64,000 bases of DNA from Deinococcus psychrotolerans. Its GTDB lineage: Bacteria > Deinococcota > Deinococci > Deinococcales > Deinococcaceae. The notes below the pieces were generated by a model, which saw only the letters and a program-made list of their open reading frames with translations, had not been told where the DNA came from and ran no database searches. Positions 1 through 8,167 of the stretch are shown here, one piece after another (the first letter of the stretch is position 1; each line of letters opens with the position of its first letter). The translations under genes and the position numbers were made by a program. The DNA is taken from positions 1,874,001 through 1,938,000 of the forward strand of contig NZ_CP034183.1 in NCBI RefSeq assembly GCF_003860465.1, written 5' to 3'.

Positions 1-786
1 GGCAATCAAAATGGTGCTGATGGTCAAGAACTTCACCACTTGGTTGACGTTGTTGCTGATGATGCTGGCAAACGCGCCCGCCATGCTGGTCAGGATGTTA
101 CTGGCAATGCCGACCATTTCAATAGCCTGCAAATTTTCAATCAGCACGTCGTCGAGGAGGTCGCGGTCTTCTTCGTAGAGTTCAAAGATGCGGTCACGTT
201 TGACCCGCTCCATCATGGCTTCGTTGGCCCGCAGACCCGTCATGAAATACACCAAGCTCTTTTCCAGCTTGAGAAGTTCCAAGAGTTCTTGGTTGCGGGT
301 GGAGTTTTCGAGTTTGTCTTCAGTGCGGTCGACTTGTTTATTGATATGCCGCACGTCGATCAAAAAGCGCTGGGCACTCCGCAAGAAAAGCTGCAAAGTG
401 AGACGGTTGCGCTTGCCCGTGCTGACTTGCCTGACCATTCCATTGATCACGTCCTTGACCACCGGATTGGCCATTGAACAGACGGTCACCACGCAGTGAT
501 CGTTGTGCAAGATGCCCAGCGGCACGGTGTCGTAAGGAATGTCCGAGTCCTCGCCGAGGCGGTAACTGGTCTGCATGATGATCAGCAGTTGATTGTCTTC
601 GCGCTCGAAGCGGGCGCGTTCGTCAGGATCGAGCGGGTAGCTCAGGTAATCGAGGTCAAGGCCCGTCTCACGCGCCACACGGGCAAGTTCTTCGGCGCTG
701 GGAGCCTGCGCATCTATCCAGCAGCCGTCGGTGTAGGTGTCCAAAATGGTGAGCTTACCGCCCACACTGCGGTAATAGGTCAGCAT
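1..786 (-). CDS. corA: CorA-family magnesium/cobalt channel, C-terminus cut by window edge
   Basis: Reading the minus strand from the ATG at 786 gives 262 open codons that run off the left edge. The protein begins MLTYYRSVGGKLTILD and has the CorA cytoplasmic alpha/beta domain, followed by the long stalk helix (about residues 150-240: NKQVDRTEDKLENSTRNQEL, then LLELLKLEKSLVYF). It ends in MAGAFASIISNNVNQVVKFLTISTI, just where the first membrane helix starts. The GMN selectivity motif and second helix would lie beyond the window. CorA proteins form pentameric Mg2+ channels in the inner membrane. An in-frame TGA seven codons upstream supports this start. No clear Shine-Dalgarno site is seen. 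The gene is divergent from rpoZ. Confidence 0.88.
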   Translation of the reverse strand, partial: MLTYYRSVGGKLTILDTYTDGCWIDAQAPSAEELARVARETGLDLDYLSYPLDPDERARFEREDNQLLIIMQTSYRLGEDSDIPYDTVPLGILHNDHCVVTVCSMANPVVKDVINGMVRQVSTGKRNRLTLQLFLRSAQRFLIDVRHINKQVDRTEDKLENSTRNQELLELLKLEKSLVYFMTGLRANEAMMERVKRDRIFELYEEDRDLLDDVLIENLQAIEMVGIASNILTSMAGAFASIISNNVNQVVKFLTISTILIA

Positions 787-1175
787 GGCAAAGCGCCGCA
801 GATCACATCAGAATAAAATTTAAAGAGTGCAGCAAAGTAGCACATGGCAACCTCCGAACTGAAAACGGCAGCAGTAAAACACGGTGGCGCGGCCCAGTGG
901 CCACAACGGAAGCCATACTGGGGGGTTGTTCGTTGTCGTTCACCATGCCGCTCACCTGCCTCTTGGGTGCTGAAGTTCTGGGCCGGACGCTGCGCTTTTG
1001 GCCGCCCGTCATGCTAGCCCAGCCTTTGGGGGTAAGGCAAGCCTCATTGGGGCCCTCCAAATGCGCTAGAGTAAGCGGCTGAACCGCTGCCCGCATTTGC
1101 TTCTCGCGGGCCGCGCCTGACTTTTTTGCAGCGATTCCTTCTAGTTAAACTCCTGCGCGAGTGACGAGGTTTTTT
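787..1175. other. Divergent intergenic region between corA and rpoZ, no gene seen
   Basis: These 389 bases must hold the promoters of both flanking genes. There is an AT-rich stretch at 815-840 on the corA side and a TTAAACT box at 1145-1151 on the rpoZ side, but neither has a convincing -35 partner. A small hairpin (AGCGG/CCGCT, 1074-1088) is present. A 97-codon minus-strand frame at 803-1096 has no ribosome site and no recognisable motif, and I do not call it a gene. Confidence 0.5.
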
Positions 1176-1475
<300 letters not shown>

Positions 1476-1519
1476 TTATCTCGGCTGAGTCAATGGACTG
1501 AGCAATTAGCCTGTAAAAG

Positions 1520-1573
1520 GCGGCGGGAAAGGAGCGGAGAGAAGCTCTCCTTCCCGCCGCTTTCTTTTGTTCC
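1520..1573 (+). terminator. Rho-independent terminator after rpoZ
   Basis: A GC-rich inverted repeat (GCGGCGGGAAAGGAG at 1520-1534 against CTCTCCTTCCCGCCGC at 1545-1560) is followed by a T-rich tail (TTTCTTTTGTT). It separates rpoZ from coaBC. Confidence 0.85.
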
Positions 1574-1579
1574 TTCCGC

Positions 1580-1585
1580 TAAGCT
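1580..1585 (+). promoter_or_regulatory. Candidate leaderless -10 box of coaBC
   Basis: TAAGCT lies 6 bases before the GTG start at 1592. There is no Shine-Dalgarno site, and the TAnnnT-N6-start layout is that of Deinococcus leaderless messages. No good -35 is visible. Confidence 0.45.
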
Positions 1586-1591
1586 GGGGCG

Positions 1592-2827
1592 GTGAGTACA
1601 TCTGATTTTTCACCCCGCGCCCTCGTTATCGTGGCGGGCAGCATGGCGGCCGTCAAAGCGCCGAGTGTGCTGCGGCGGCTGCGGGAAGCTGGCTTCGAGG
1701 TGGACGTGATCGCCACCCGCGCCGCGCTTGAGTTTGTCACGCCGCTGAGCCTTACGGCGGCAGCAGGGCGCGAGATCGCCACCGACGCGACTTGGTTTGA
1801 AGCCAGACCCGACGCTCAACACCTGACCCTCGCCCGCGCAGACATCAGCGTGATCGTGGGAGCCAGCGCCGACCTGCTGGCCCGCGCCGCGCATGGCCTG
1901 GCCTCCGATCTGGCCAGCGCCACCCTGCTGAGCGTGCGCGGCAAGGTGCTGTGGGTTCCGGCGATGAACGAAAAAATGTGGACACACCCCGCCGTAGCGG
2001 CCAACGCCCAGACCTTGAAAAATTGGGGCCACCACTTTTTGGGCCCGCAGCACGGCGCATTCGGCACGCTGGGCGAGGGCGCGGGTGTAGGCCGGATGGC
2101 CGAGCCGGAAGAAATCGCGGCGGCGGCGCTGGAACTGCTCAAGGCTTCCGGCCCTGCCCATACTCCAGACCTCAAAGGGCTGAGCTTGGTCGTTTCGGCT
2201 GGCCCTACCCGCGAATACCTCGATCCAGTGCGCTTTATTTCCAATCCCAGCAGCGGCAAAATGGGGTACGCAGTGGCCCTAGAAGCCCAAGCACGCGGGG
2301 CAGCCGTAACTTTGGTGAGCGGGCCAGTGAATTTGCCCGACCCGGCGGGCATCACACTGGTCAAGGTGGAAAGCGCCCTAGAGATGCACGCTGCGGTGCT
2401 GGAGGCCGCTCAAGACGCCGAGATCGTGGTGATGACGGCGGCCGTGGCCGATTACCGCGCCGCCACCCCAAAGACTGAGAAGGAAGCCAAAACGGCGGGT
2501 GAGGTCAGTATCCACCTGACGCCCAACCCCGACATTCTGGCTGCGCTGGGCCGCGAGAAAGGCGGACGGGTGCTCGTCGGCTTTGCAATGGAGACGCACG
2601 CAGGTGTGGAGCGGGCGGCCCTCAAAGCGCAGCGCAAAAACGCCGACTTTATTTTGCTCAACTACCCTACCCAGCAGGGCACCTCGTTTGGCGGCGACGA
2701 CAACCAAGTCACCTTGGTGCGCCCGAACGGCAGCTTTGAAGAGTGGCCGCGCCTGAGCAAACGCGAGGTGGCCACCCGATTGCTGGACGAAGCTTTGCAA
2801 GTGTATATGCAGCATTCTACTGCATAA
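1592..2827 (+). CDS. coaBC: Bifunctional phosphopantothenoylcysteine decarboxylase / phosphopantothenate-cysteine ligase
   Basis: A 411-residue protein that makes 4'-phosphopantetheine from phosphopantothenate and cysteine in coenzyme A synthesis. The N-terminal CoaC half (about 1-190) is a flavoprotein with the [16 protein letters not shown] start and the PAMN motif in VPAMNEKMW. The C-terminal CoaB half (about 195-405) has [26 protein letters not shown] and NPDIL, which bind the nucleotide and phosphopantothenate. The start is GTG. The stop codon sits inside the palindrome that precedes argR. Length and domain order are normal for the family. Confidence 0.93.
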   Translation: MSTSDFSPRALVIVAGSMAAVKAPSVLRRLREAGFEVDVIATRAALEFVTPLSLTAAAGREIATDATWFEARPDAQHLTLARADISVIVGASADLLARAAHGLASDLASATLLSVRGKVLWVPAMNEKMWTHPAVAANAQTLKNWGHHFLGPQHGAFGTLGEGAGVGRMAEPEEIAAAALELLKASGPAHTPDLKGLSLVVSAGPTREYLDPVRFISNPSSGKMGYAVALEAQARGAAVTLVSGPVNLPDPAGITLVKVESALEMHAAVLEAAQDAEIVVMTAAVADYRAATPKTEKEAKTAGEVSIHLTPNPDILAALGREKGGRVLVGFAMETHAGVERAALKAQRKNADFILLNYPTQQGTSFGGDDNQVTLVRPNGSFEEWPRLSKREVATRLLDEALQVYMQHSTA

Positions 2828-2843
2828 TTATGCGCTAGAATGC
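2812..2843. promoter_or_regulatory. ARG-box-like palindrome and -10 box of argR
   Basis: A 32-base near-perfect palindrome: arms GCATTCTA (2812-2819) and TAGAATGC (2836-2843) around a perfect GCATAATTATGC (2822-2833). The core TGCATAATTATGCG fits the pattern TGnATwwwwATnCA of ArgR operators. The right arm contains a -10-like TAGAAT (2836-2841) 8 bases before the argR ATG, so a bound ArgR would cover the promoter. Autoregulation by ArgR is inferred. Confidence 0.65.
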
Positions 2844-2849
2844 CCGCCT

Positions 2850-3311
2850 ATGCTCAGCAAGGATCAGCGCCAAAAGCGTATTCAAGAAATTATTGCCCGC
2901 GAAAATGTCTCTACCCAGGGCGAGTTGGTAGAACGCTTACTCTCAGAGGGCGTTCAGGTGACGCAGGCCACCGTCAGCCGCGATATTAACGAGCTGCGCT
3001 TGGTGCGGGTGCCGATGGGCAAAGGGCGGCACCGCTACTCGCTGGCGCAGGTGCGCGGCAACGAGAACTTGGAAGGCGAACTCGCCCGCCTGTTTCAAAA
3101 CATGGTGCATGACGTTGACCGGGGCGAGAACATGCTGGTGATCCGCACCGCCGAGGGCCACGCTTCGGGCATTGCCCTGCTGCTCGACAAGCTCAGCCGC
3201 GACGACATTGTGGGCACCATCGCCGGAGAAGACACCATCTTCGTGGTGGCCCGCAGCATTGAGGAAGGCGAGACGCTCCTCGAAGAATTTCACGACTTGA
3301 TGCTGGGATGA
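2850..3311 (+). CDS. argR: Arginine repressor ArgR
   Basis: A 153-residue protein, the standard ArgR length. The N-terminal winged helix (about 1-70) contains [20 protein letters not shown] and the recognition region [13 protein letters not shown]. The C-terminal domain (about 80-150) has the [14 protein letters not shown] strand that binds arginine and forms the hexamer. ArgR represses arginine synthesis genes and may activate catabolic ones when arginine is high. It starts 22 bases after coaBC, with an ARG-box-like palindrome between them. A possible target, argB, lies 12 kb downstream. Confidence 0.94.
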   Translation: MLSKDQRQKRIQEIIARENVSTQGELVERLLSEGVQVTQATVSRDINELRLVRVPMGKGRHRYSLAQVRGNENLEGELARLFQNMVHDVDRGENMLVIRTAEGHASGIALLLDKLSRDDIVGTIAGEDTIFVVARSIEEGETLLEEFHDLMLG

Positions 3312-3381
3312 GAATGCCTCGCCTGAGTTGGTGACTCTGGCTGCGCCCACCTTAAGTCGGCGGCGGCTTCTGAGTTGAGGA

Positions 3382-4128
3382 TCAGTCCAGAAAGTCCCGC
3401 GCCCGCAGGTGGGCCATGCGGACATTGAAACGCTCCGCCGCCTTAACACCGCCGAGTTGCCCGGTGCGCTCACGGCCCTCGCGGAACTGCTCGGAGCTCC
3501 AAGCCCACTTGTAAAAGTCTTGATAAAAGCCCATCACCTCGGCGGCCACCTCCAACGTATCTTCTACGTTGATCAGGACTTCGGGATAGGGGCTGGCGGG
3601 CGCGTAGTACTGGTAGAAACGGATGCTCTCGCGCCAGGGCTCGCGCTTCTGAACTTCTTCGCCGCTTTCCAAATTCGGCGTGTCGCTCAGATCGGGCGGC
3701 GGCAAAACCGGATCGGCTTCGTTAATGATTTTAGGAATGCGGGCCAAGGTGATGGCGTCGTAAGCGATTTTGGCGCTCATGCGGTGGTCGGGGTGAGGGT
3801 GGTCGTCGCTCCAGGTGATGACGGCATTGGGCCGAAACTGAGCGTAGAGGCGGGCGAGTTGCAACCCCTCGGCGCGGCTACCGGTCATGCGGCTGTCGCC
3901 CATATCGAGAAAGTGGTGCTGAGCGCCGATCTTGTCGGCCACCCACGCGCCGTGCTGGCGGCGAATTTTGGTGACTTCTTCGTGCGGGGCGTCGCCAAAT
4001 TGTGAAGCGAGTTCGCCCAAAGTCGTCCAGACCAACATCACTTCGTCGCCGCGTGCCGCGTGCTTGGCGAGGGTGCCGATACAGCCTATTTCGTCATCAG
4101 GATGGGCAAACACAGCCATGATTCGCAT
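3382..4128 (-). CDS. PIG-L family deacetylase (LmbE-like, possible bacillithiol-type enzyme)
   Basis: A 248-residue Zn-dependent N-acetylglucosaminyl deacetylase-like protein. The metal and catalytic motif AHPDDE is near the N-terminus (MRIMAVFAHPDDEIG) and the second metal ligand is in HPHPDHR in mid-protein. Relatives include MshB and the bacillithiol enzymes BshB1/BshB2, and Deinococcus is known to make bacillithiol, but the sequence does not fix the substrate. An ATG at 4140 is in frame, but its bases form a TATGCT -10 box 7 bases before the ATG at 4128, which I therefore use. It converges on argR. Confidence 0.8.
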   Translation of the reverse strand: MRIMAVFAHPDDEIGCIGTLAKHAARGDEVMLVWTTLGELASQFGDAPHEEVTKIRRQHGAWVADKIGAQHHFLDMGDSRMTGSRAEGLQLARLYAQFRPNAVITWSDDHPHPDHRMSAKIAYDAITLARIPKIINEADPVLPPPDLSDTPNLESGEEVQKREPWRESIRFYQYYAPASPYPEVLINVEDTLEVAAEVMGFYQDFYKWAWSSEQFREGRERTGQLGGVKAAERFNVRMAHLRARDFLD

Positions 4129-4135
4129 AGCGGCC

Positions 4136-4165
4136 AGCATACTCCCGGCGCAGTGAGAGCGTAAA
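4136..4165 (-). promoter_or_regulatory. Candidate leaderless promoter of the PIG-L deacetylase
   Basis: On the minus strand, TTTACG (4160-4165) and TATGCT (4136-4141) are 18 bases apart, and the -10 box is 7 bases before the ATG at 4128. No Shine-Dalgarno site precedes that ATG. Confidence 0.5.
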
Positions 4166-4179
4166 CGAGACGCGTCACT

Positions 4180-5214
4180 CTATGGGAGCTGGGTTTGTTG
4201 AGGCGTGAAGCGCAGCACGACTAAGAGCGCCCGGTGATCGCTGCCGCCAGCAGGCTGCACTTCGGCGCTCACGGCACTGAGCTTCACAGCAGCGGAACCG
4301 CGCGAGAGCACATGGTCAATTCGCAACACCGGCCAACTGGCCATGAAGGTGTAGCCAAAGCCCCGCCCAGCCGTGTCCCAAGCGTCACTCAACTCGGCGG
4401 TCAGGGCGCGGTAAATTCGTCCACGCGGCGGAGTGTTGAAGTCTCCGGCGACGATCAGCGGCCCGCTGATGGCGGCGGCTTCGCGCTGAAAAATTTCTAA
4501 CTGCTGTTGCCGGTTGCCGCGGGTGGTCATCGCTTCACCGTCCAAGACTTTGCTGAGCATCACGGTTGAAAGGTGCAGGTTGATCAGCGTCAATTCGCCC
4601 TGCGGGGTCTTGAGACGCGTCACCAGAAAGCGGCGGGTGGTGTTGGGCAAAACGACTTCGCGGGTGGACACCACCGGAAAGCGGCTGAGCGTGACGACTT
4701 CGGCCCCCAGCGTGCCGGAGCGCGAAACGAAGTAGCCGGGCAACTTGGCCAAAAGCTCGTCGGTAAACGGCCAACGCACGCCGTTGGTTTCCTGCAGGGT
4801 GATGATGTCGGCATTTGCAGCGCGGATTTGGTTGGACAGCCGCTCGACGTTGCCGAGCCTTCCACGAGCGATGTTGTAGGTCAGCAATTTGAAATCACTA
4901 GGCTGGGGAGGCTCGGCACTGTGCCAGGTGAAACCCAAATAAAACAGTGCCGCCCCGCATGACAGCAGCGCCGGAAAAAGGCCGCGCACGTCGCCGCGCC
5001 GCACCAGTCTCAGCAGCACCAGCAGCAGCAAAATTGGCGCGGGCCAAGCCAGCAGCACCGGAGGCACATAGGCCAGCAGCAAAGTCGGCAGCGTTCGCTC
5101 GGCCACCCACTCGCCCAGCGCCCACACCAGCGCCAGCAGCAGCAAATACGCCCAGCCGAGGCGAGAGACGTTCAGCGGGGGCAGATGGAGGCGGGGCAAC
5201 TTGAAGCGGCGCAT
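4180..5214 (-). CDS. Membrane-anchored endonuclease/exonuclease/phosphatase family protein
   Basis: A 344-residue protein with three hydrophobic segments in the first 95 residues (about 20-36, 41-72, 78-96), then an EEP catalytic domain. The active-site residues are visible: N114 (LTYNIARG), E142 (LQETNG), the D and N of GDFNTP (about 260) and the C-terminal SDHR histidine. EEP proteins cleave phosphodiester or phosphomonoester bonds in DNA, RNA, lipids or inositol phosphates; the substrate here is unknown. The catalytic domain probably faces outside the membrane. It starts 6 bases after padR ends and is probably co-transcribed with it. Confidence 0.8.
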   Translation of the reverse strand: MRRFKLPRLHLPPLNVSRLGWAYLLLLALVWALGEWVAERTLPTLLLAYVPPVLLAWPAPILLLLVLLRLVRRGDVRGLFPALLSCGAALFYLGFTWHSAEPPQPSDFKLLTYNIARGRLGNVERLSNQIRAANADIITLQETNGVRWPFTDELLAKLPGYFVSRSGTLGAEVVTLSRFPVVSTREVVLPNTTRRFLVTRLKTPQGELTLINLHLSTVMLSKVLDGEAMTTRGNRQQQLEIFQREAAAISGPLIVAGDFNTPPRGRIYRALTAELSDAWDTAGRGFGYTFMASWPVLRIDHVLSRGSAAVKLSAVSAEVQPAGGSDHRALLVVLRFTPQQTQLP

Positions 5215-5220
5215 CGCTTC

Positions 5221-5802
5221 CTACTTTGACATAGGCGGCTCTGGCACCAGAAGCGGCGGCACAGAAAACGAATCCAAAAGCTCTGTCCAAAAGGTGATGT
5301 TGGCTTCCTGGTACAAAAAACCCATCCGCAAGGTGTGCCGCCCAAACGCACTCGGGCCTGCCGCTGAGAGGTCAGGAAGGCGGCTGAGCGCTTGATACAC
5401 CGCCAAGCGCTCGCGGTGAACTTGCAGTTGCTCGGCAGCGAGTTGCCGCACCTGCTGAGGCGAGCCTTCCTCGGCAAAAAACAGCTTGAGCAGGCCGAGG
5501 TCGCGCAGTTCGGGAAAACCGGCAGGCTCAGACAGCCAGTCTTGCAGCGCCGCTCTCCCCGCTGGCGTCACCTGATAAGTGCGTTTGCGCCGCCCGCCGT
5601 CTTCCTGTGTGTCGTTGAGCAGGCCCAGCGAAACGAGGCGCTGCGGCTCGGCGTACAGCTGCGAGCGCGGAAAGTTCCAGAAATGGCCGACCGATTCGTC
5701 AGCCCAGCGCTTGAGGTCGTAGGAGGTGCCGCTGCCGCACTGACTCAGCAGTCCCAGCACGATATAAGCCGAAGGGCCCAGCGCCTGACTTGCATCACTC
5801 AC
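5221..5802 (-). CDS. PadR-family transcriptional regulator
   Basis: A 193-residue protein with an N-terminal winged helix (about 8-85: YIVLGLLSQCGSGTSYDLKRW, then SQLYAEPQRLVSLGLL and the wing RRKRTYQVT) and a C-terminal Vir_act_alpha_C-type helical domain (about 95-185) for dimerisation. This is the PadR/AphA architecture. The GTG start at 5802 follows a TAGACT box by 6 bases. It is divergent from the DUF4188 gene, with an inverted repeat between them, which suggests it controls that gene and itself. The inducer is unknown. It is likely co-transcribed with the EEP protein. Confidence 0.85.
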   Translation of the reverse strand: MSDASQALGPSAYIVLGLLSQCGSGTSYDLKRWADESVGHFWNFPRSQLYAEPQRLVSLGLLNDTQEDGGRRKRTYQVTPAGRAALQDWLSEPAGFPELRDLGLLKLFFAEEGSPQQVRQLAAEQLQVHRERLAVYQALSRLPDLSAAGPSAFGRHTLRMGFLYQEANITFWTELLDSFSVPPLLVPEPPMSK

Positions 5803-5808
5803 CCTGAC

Positions 5809-5814
5809 AGTCTA
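5809..5814 (-). promoter_or_regulatory. Candidate leaderless -10 box of padR
   Basis: TAGACT on the minus strand, 6 bases before the GTG at 5802, with no ribosome site. The -35 region would fall inside the inverted repeat at 5827-5859. Confidence 0.45.
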
Positions 5815-5826
5815 CACTTTCTTCAG

Positions 5827-5859
5827 ACCATCCAGAGTAGACCATTCAAAATGGATGGT
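5827..5859. promoter_or_regulatory. Candidate PadR operator in the divergent promoter region
   Basis: An inverted repeat, ACCATCCA (5827-5834) and TGGATGGT (5852-5859), with a nested CCAT/ATGG pair (5842-5845 and 5851-5854). It lies midway between the two divergent starts (5802 and 5880). Spaced dyads in a divergent region are the usual PadR target. That PadR binds here is inferred. Confidence 0.55.
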
Positions 5860-5879
5860 TAGCGGTCAGGGAGCAACCT

Positions 5880-6410
5880 ATGACGCCCAGCAGCGCAACA
5901 ACTGGCCCAGACACACAGACGGTCAGCACCCGTGCCAACCCTGCACCCAGCCGCTTGACTGCCGAGCTTGACGGGGACTTCGTGGTGTTTATGATCGGAA
6001 TGCGGATCAACAAGCCGTGGAAGGTATCGGCATGGCTGCCGGTGTTTTTGGCGATGCCCAAAATGCTCGCCGAACTGGAGAAAGCGCCGGAACTCGGCCT
6101 CCTCGGCGGGCGCTTCGCGGGAACCACCCTGATTCAGTTCTGGCGCAGCAGCGAACACCTCAACGCCTACGCCCAGTCGCGCCAGCACGTTCACCTTCCG
6201 GCGTGGCGGGCCTTTAACCAAAGCGCCAGAACATCGGGCGGCACGGTGGGTATCTGGCACGAAACTTACCGCGTGGCGGCAGGAGAGTACGAAACGGTGT
6301 ACGTCGATATGCCCGCCTTTGGGTTGGGTCAGGCGGGCAAACTCGTGGCGGCCAGCGGGCGCAGGGCCACCGCAGCGGGGCGGATGGGCGGTGAAATCAA
6401 AGGAGCTTAG
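5880..6410 (+). CDS. DUF4188 domain-containing protein
   Basis: A 176-residue protein with the DUF4188 pattern: GDFVVFMIGMRINKPWKV near 32-50, TTLIQFWRSSEHLNAYAQ near 82-98, HLPAWRAFN near 103-112, and GIWHETY followed by FGLG. The family has a dimeric alpha/beta-barrel-like fold of the monooxygenase/dehydratase type, but its activity is not established. The ATG follows a GGGAG ribosome site by 6 bases. It is divergent from padR with a dyad between, a frequent pairing that suggests induction by a small molecule sensed by PadR. The first 25 residues are variable and probably disordered. Confidence 0.82.
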   Translation: MTPSSATTGPDTQTVSTRANPAPSRLTAELDGDFVVFMIGMRINKPWKVSAWLPVFLAMPKMLAELEKAPELGLLGGRFAGTTLIQFWRSSEHLNAYAQSRQHVHLPAWRAFNQSARTSGGTVGIWHETYRVAAGEYETVYVDMPAFGLGQAGKLVAASGRRATAAGRMGGEIKGA

Positions 6411-6422
6411 CTGGCTTTTTGC

Positions 6423-7265
6423 TTAGCTGGTTTTGGCTTTTTCCGCCGCCTGCATCGCCAAATACATCTGGTACTGCGGCGCACCGCCGAGCATGTTCTG
6501 GCCGCCGTCTACCGGCAAAATCACGCCGGTGATGTAGCTGGCGGCGTCGGAGACCAAAAACAGCGCTGCGTTGGCGATGTCTTGCGGCACCCCGAAACGG
6601 CCCAGCGGCACAGTGCGGGTAAATTGCGAGCGCGTTTTTTCGTCGGGCGCAAGGCGGGCCATGCCCTCGGTGCCGTCAATCGGGCCGGGAATGATGGCAT
6701 TGACGCGCACGCCGCGCAGCCCCCACTCCACCGCTAACGTTTGCGTCAGGGCGTCCACACCGGCCTTGGCCGCCACCACATGCGCCTGCATCGGCACTGG
6801 CACACCGTAGGCGCTGATGCTGAGGATGTTGCCGGGCTGCTTCAGGTGCGGGGCCGCCGCTTTGATGGTGTGGTAGGTGCCGATCAAATCGATTTCCACC
6901 ACCGTTTTGAAGCCGTTGGGGCTGATGCCGTCCACCGGGGCCGGGAAGTTGCCCGCCGCACCCGCCAGCACGATGTCGAAGTCGCCCTGAGCGGCTATGG
7001 CCTGCGCGACTGCTGCTTGCATGGCCGCGAAGTCGCGCACGTCGGCGCTGACGCCAATGGCTTTGCCGCCCTCTGCCACGATGCCCGCCGCCGCGTTCTG
7101 GGCTTTTTCGAGGTTGCGGCCCAGAATCGTGATGGCGCAGCCGTGCGCCGCGAAGCTCTGGGCAATGCCGAGGTTGATGCCGCTGCCGCCGCCGGTAATC
7201 AGGGCGTGCTTGCCCGCCAGCAAATCAGGGCGGAAGGTCGAAGTTGCGGGGTGTGGCTGGGTCAT
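6423..7265 (-). CDS. SDR-family oxidoreductase resembling peroxisomal-type 2,4-dienoyl-CoA reductase
   Basis: A 280-residue short-chain dehydrogenase. The cofactor motif TGGGSGIN is at 24-31, [10 protein letters not shown] around 101-110 and the lysine K167 in [13 protein letters not shown]. The usual catalytic tyrosine four residues before that lysine is valine. The same replacement, together with GNF and a [13 protein letters not shown] loop, is seen in the DECR2 type of 2,4-dienoyl-CoA reductase, which uses NADPH to remove double bonds during unsaturated fatty acid oxidation. An AAGGAG ribosome site precedes the ATG. The upstream neighbour is an ECH1-like isomerase that would work in the same pathway. 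Confidence 0.75.
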   Translation of the reverse strand: MTQPHPATSTFRPDLLAGKHALITGGGSGINLGIAQSFAAHGCAITILGRNLEKAQNAAAGIVAEGGKAIGVSADVRDFAAMQAAVAQAIAAQGDFDIVLAGAAGNFPAPVDGISPNGFKTVVEIDLIGTYHTIKAAAPHLKQPGNILSISAYGVPVPMQAHVVAAKAGVDALTQTLAVEWGLRGVRVNAIIPGPIDGTEGMARLAPDEKTRSQFTRTVPLGRFGVPQDIANAALFLVSDAASYITGVILPVDGGQNMLGGAPQYQMYLAMQAAEKAKTS

Positions 7266-7393
7266 GGTGTCTCCTTGTGGTTGTGGTGGTTTTTGCTGCT
7301 CACGACCCCCTGAAAAGGGAGAGGAATAAAGATGAAGGGCTTCGCTTTTAGCTCCGCTGGAAGGGGAGAATGAGCACAGCGACCAAAGTTATT

Positions 7394-8134
7394 TCACTTC
7401 CGAAACGCCGCCGCCAGCCCCTCCGCTGTCATGTGCTCGGCGTTCCAGTCCACCGCCTGACTCAGACTCTCGGCATGGGGCAAAGCAGCGTTGAGCACTT
7501 TTTTGGTGCCTTCCAGCGCCTTTGGCGGCAAACTGGAGAGGTGAGCAGCCAACTCCGCAGCGCGGGCAAACAAGGCTTCGGGGTCTGTGAGCACTTCAGT
7601 GACCAAGCCAATGCGCTCGGCTCTGACGGCGTCGATCGGCTCTCCGGTGAGGGCCAGTTGCCGCGCCCAGCCCTGCCCCACGATGGCGGGGAGGCGCTGG
7701 AGGCCGCCCAGATCGGCAGCGATGCCGAGGCGCACTTCCGGCAAGCTGAAGCGGGCGTCCGCGCTGCACAGACGAATATCGCAGGCGCTGATCAGTTCGG
7801 TGCCTGCTCCGATGCACCAGCCGTGTACGGCGGCGATCACTGGAATGGGCAGCGCCGCCACGCCTTCAAAGGCCAGATGCATCGGGGCGACTTGGGCGCG
7901 GAACTTTTCTAAATTGCCCAGTGACTCGCCGATGCTCTGGGCCGAGGCTTTCACGTCCAACCCCGCGCTGAACAACTCCTCGCCGCGAATGATCAGCGCT
8001 CTGGCCTGAGCAAGTTGGGGCAAGACTTCGGCCATTTCTCGCCAGAAAGTTGGCCCCATACTGCCTTTTTTGGAAATGATGGTCAGGGTGGCGACCTCAC
8101 CTTGGGAGGTGAGCCGAACGGTTTGGTGACTCAT
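7394..8134 (-). CDS. Crotonase-family enoyl-CoA hydratase/isomerase, dienoyl-CoA isomerase-like
   Basis: A 246-residue crotonase fold. The oxyanion-hole segments are FSAGLD (55-60) and [11 protein letters not shown] (104-114). E113, E133 (LPEVRLG) and D141 ([12 protein letters not shown]) sit where the three acidic residues of ECH1 (delta3,5-delta2,4-dienoyl-CoA isomerase) lie, with E113 replacing the usual Asp. The [11 protein letters not shown] stretch is characteristic of that branch. The enzyme would prepare polyunsaturated acyl-CoAs for the reductase encoded 128 bases downstream on the same strand. Simple enoyl-CoA hydratase activity is the alternative. Confidence 0.78.
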   Translation of the reverse strand: MSHQTVRLTSQGEVATLTIISKKGSMGPTFWREMAEVLPQLAQARALIIRGEELFSAGLDVKASAQSIGESLGNLEKFRAQVAPMHLAFEGVAALPIPVIAAVHGWCIGAGTELISACDIRLCSADARFSLPEVRLGIAADLGGLQRLPAIVGQGWARQLALTGEPIDAVRAERIGLVTEVLTDPEALFARAAELAAHLSSLPPKALEGTKKVLNAALPHAESLSQAVDWNAEHMTAEGLAAAFRK

Positions 8135-8140
8135 GGCCGG

Positions 8141-8146
8141 AGTTTA
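8141..8146 (-). promoter_or_regulatory. Candidate leaderless -10 box of the crotonase gene
   Basis: TAAACT on the minus strand, 6 bases before the ATG at 8134. No ribosome site is present. Confidence 0.5.
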
Positions 8147-8167
8147 GCGCGGGAAAGTGAACTGGGT

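Noticed and set aside
803..1096. 97-codon minus-strand frame between corA and rpoZ
   Set aside because: No ribosome site, no motif and a composition typical of random GC-rich DNA.
4128..4140. Alternative start ATG at 4140 for the PIG-L deacetylase
   Set aside because: The bases of this ATG form part of a -10 box for the next ATG (4128), and its ribosome site would be only one base away.
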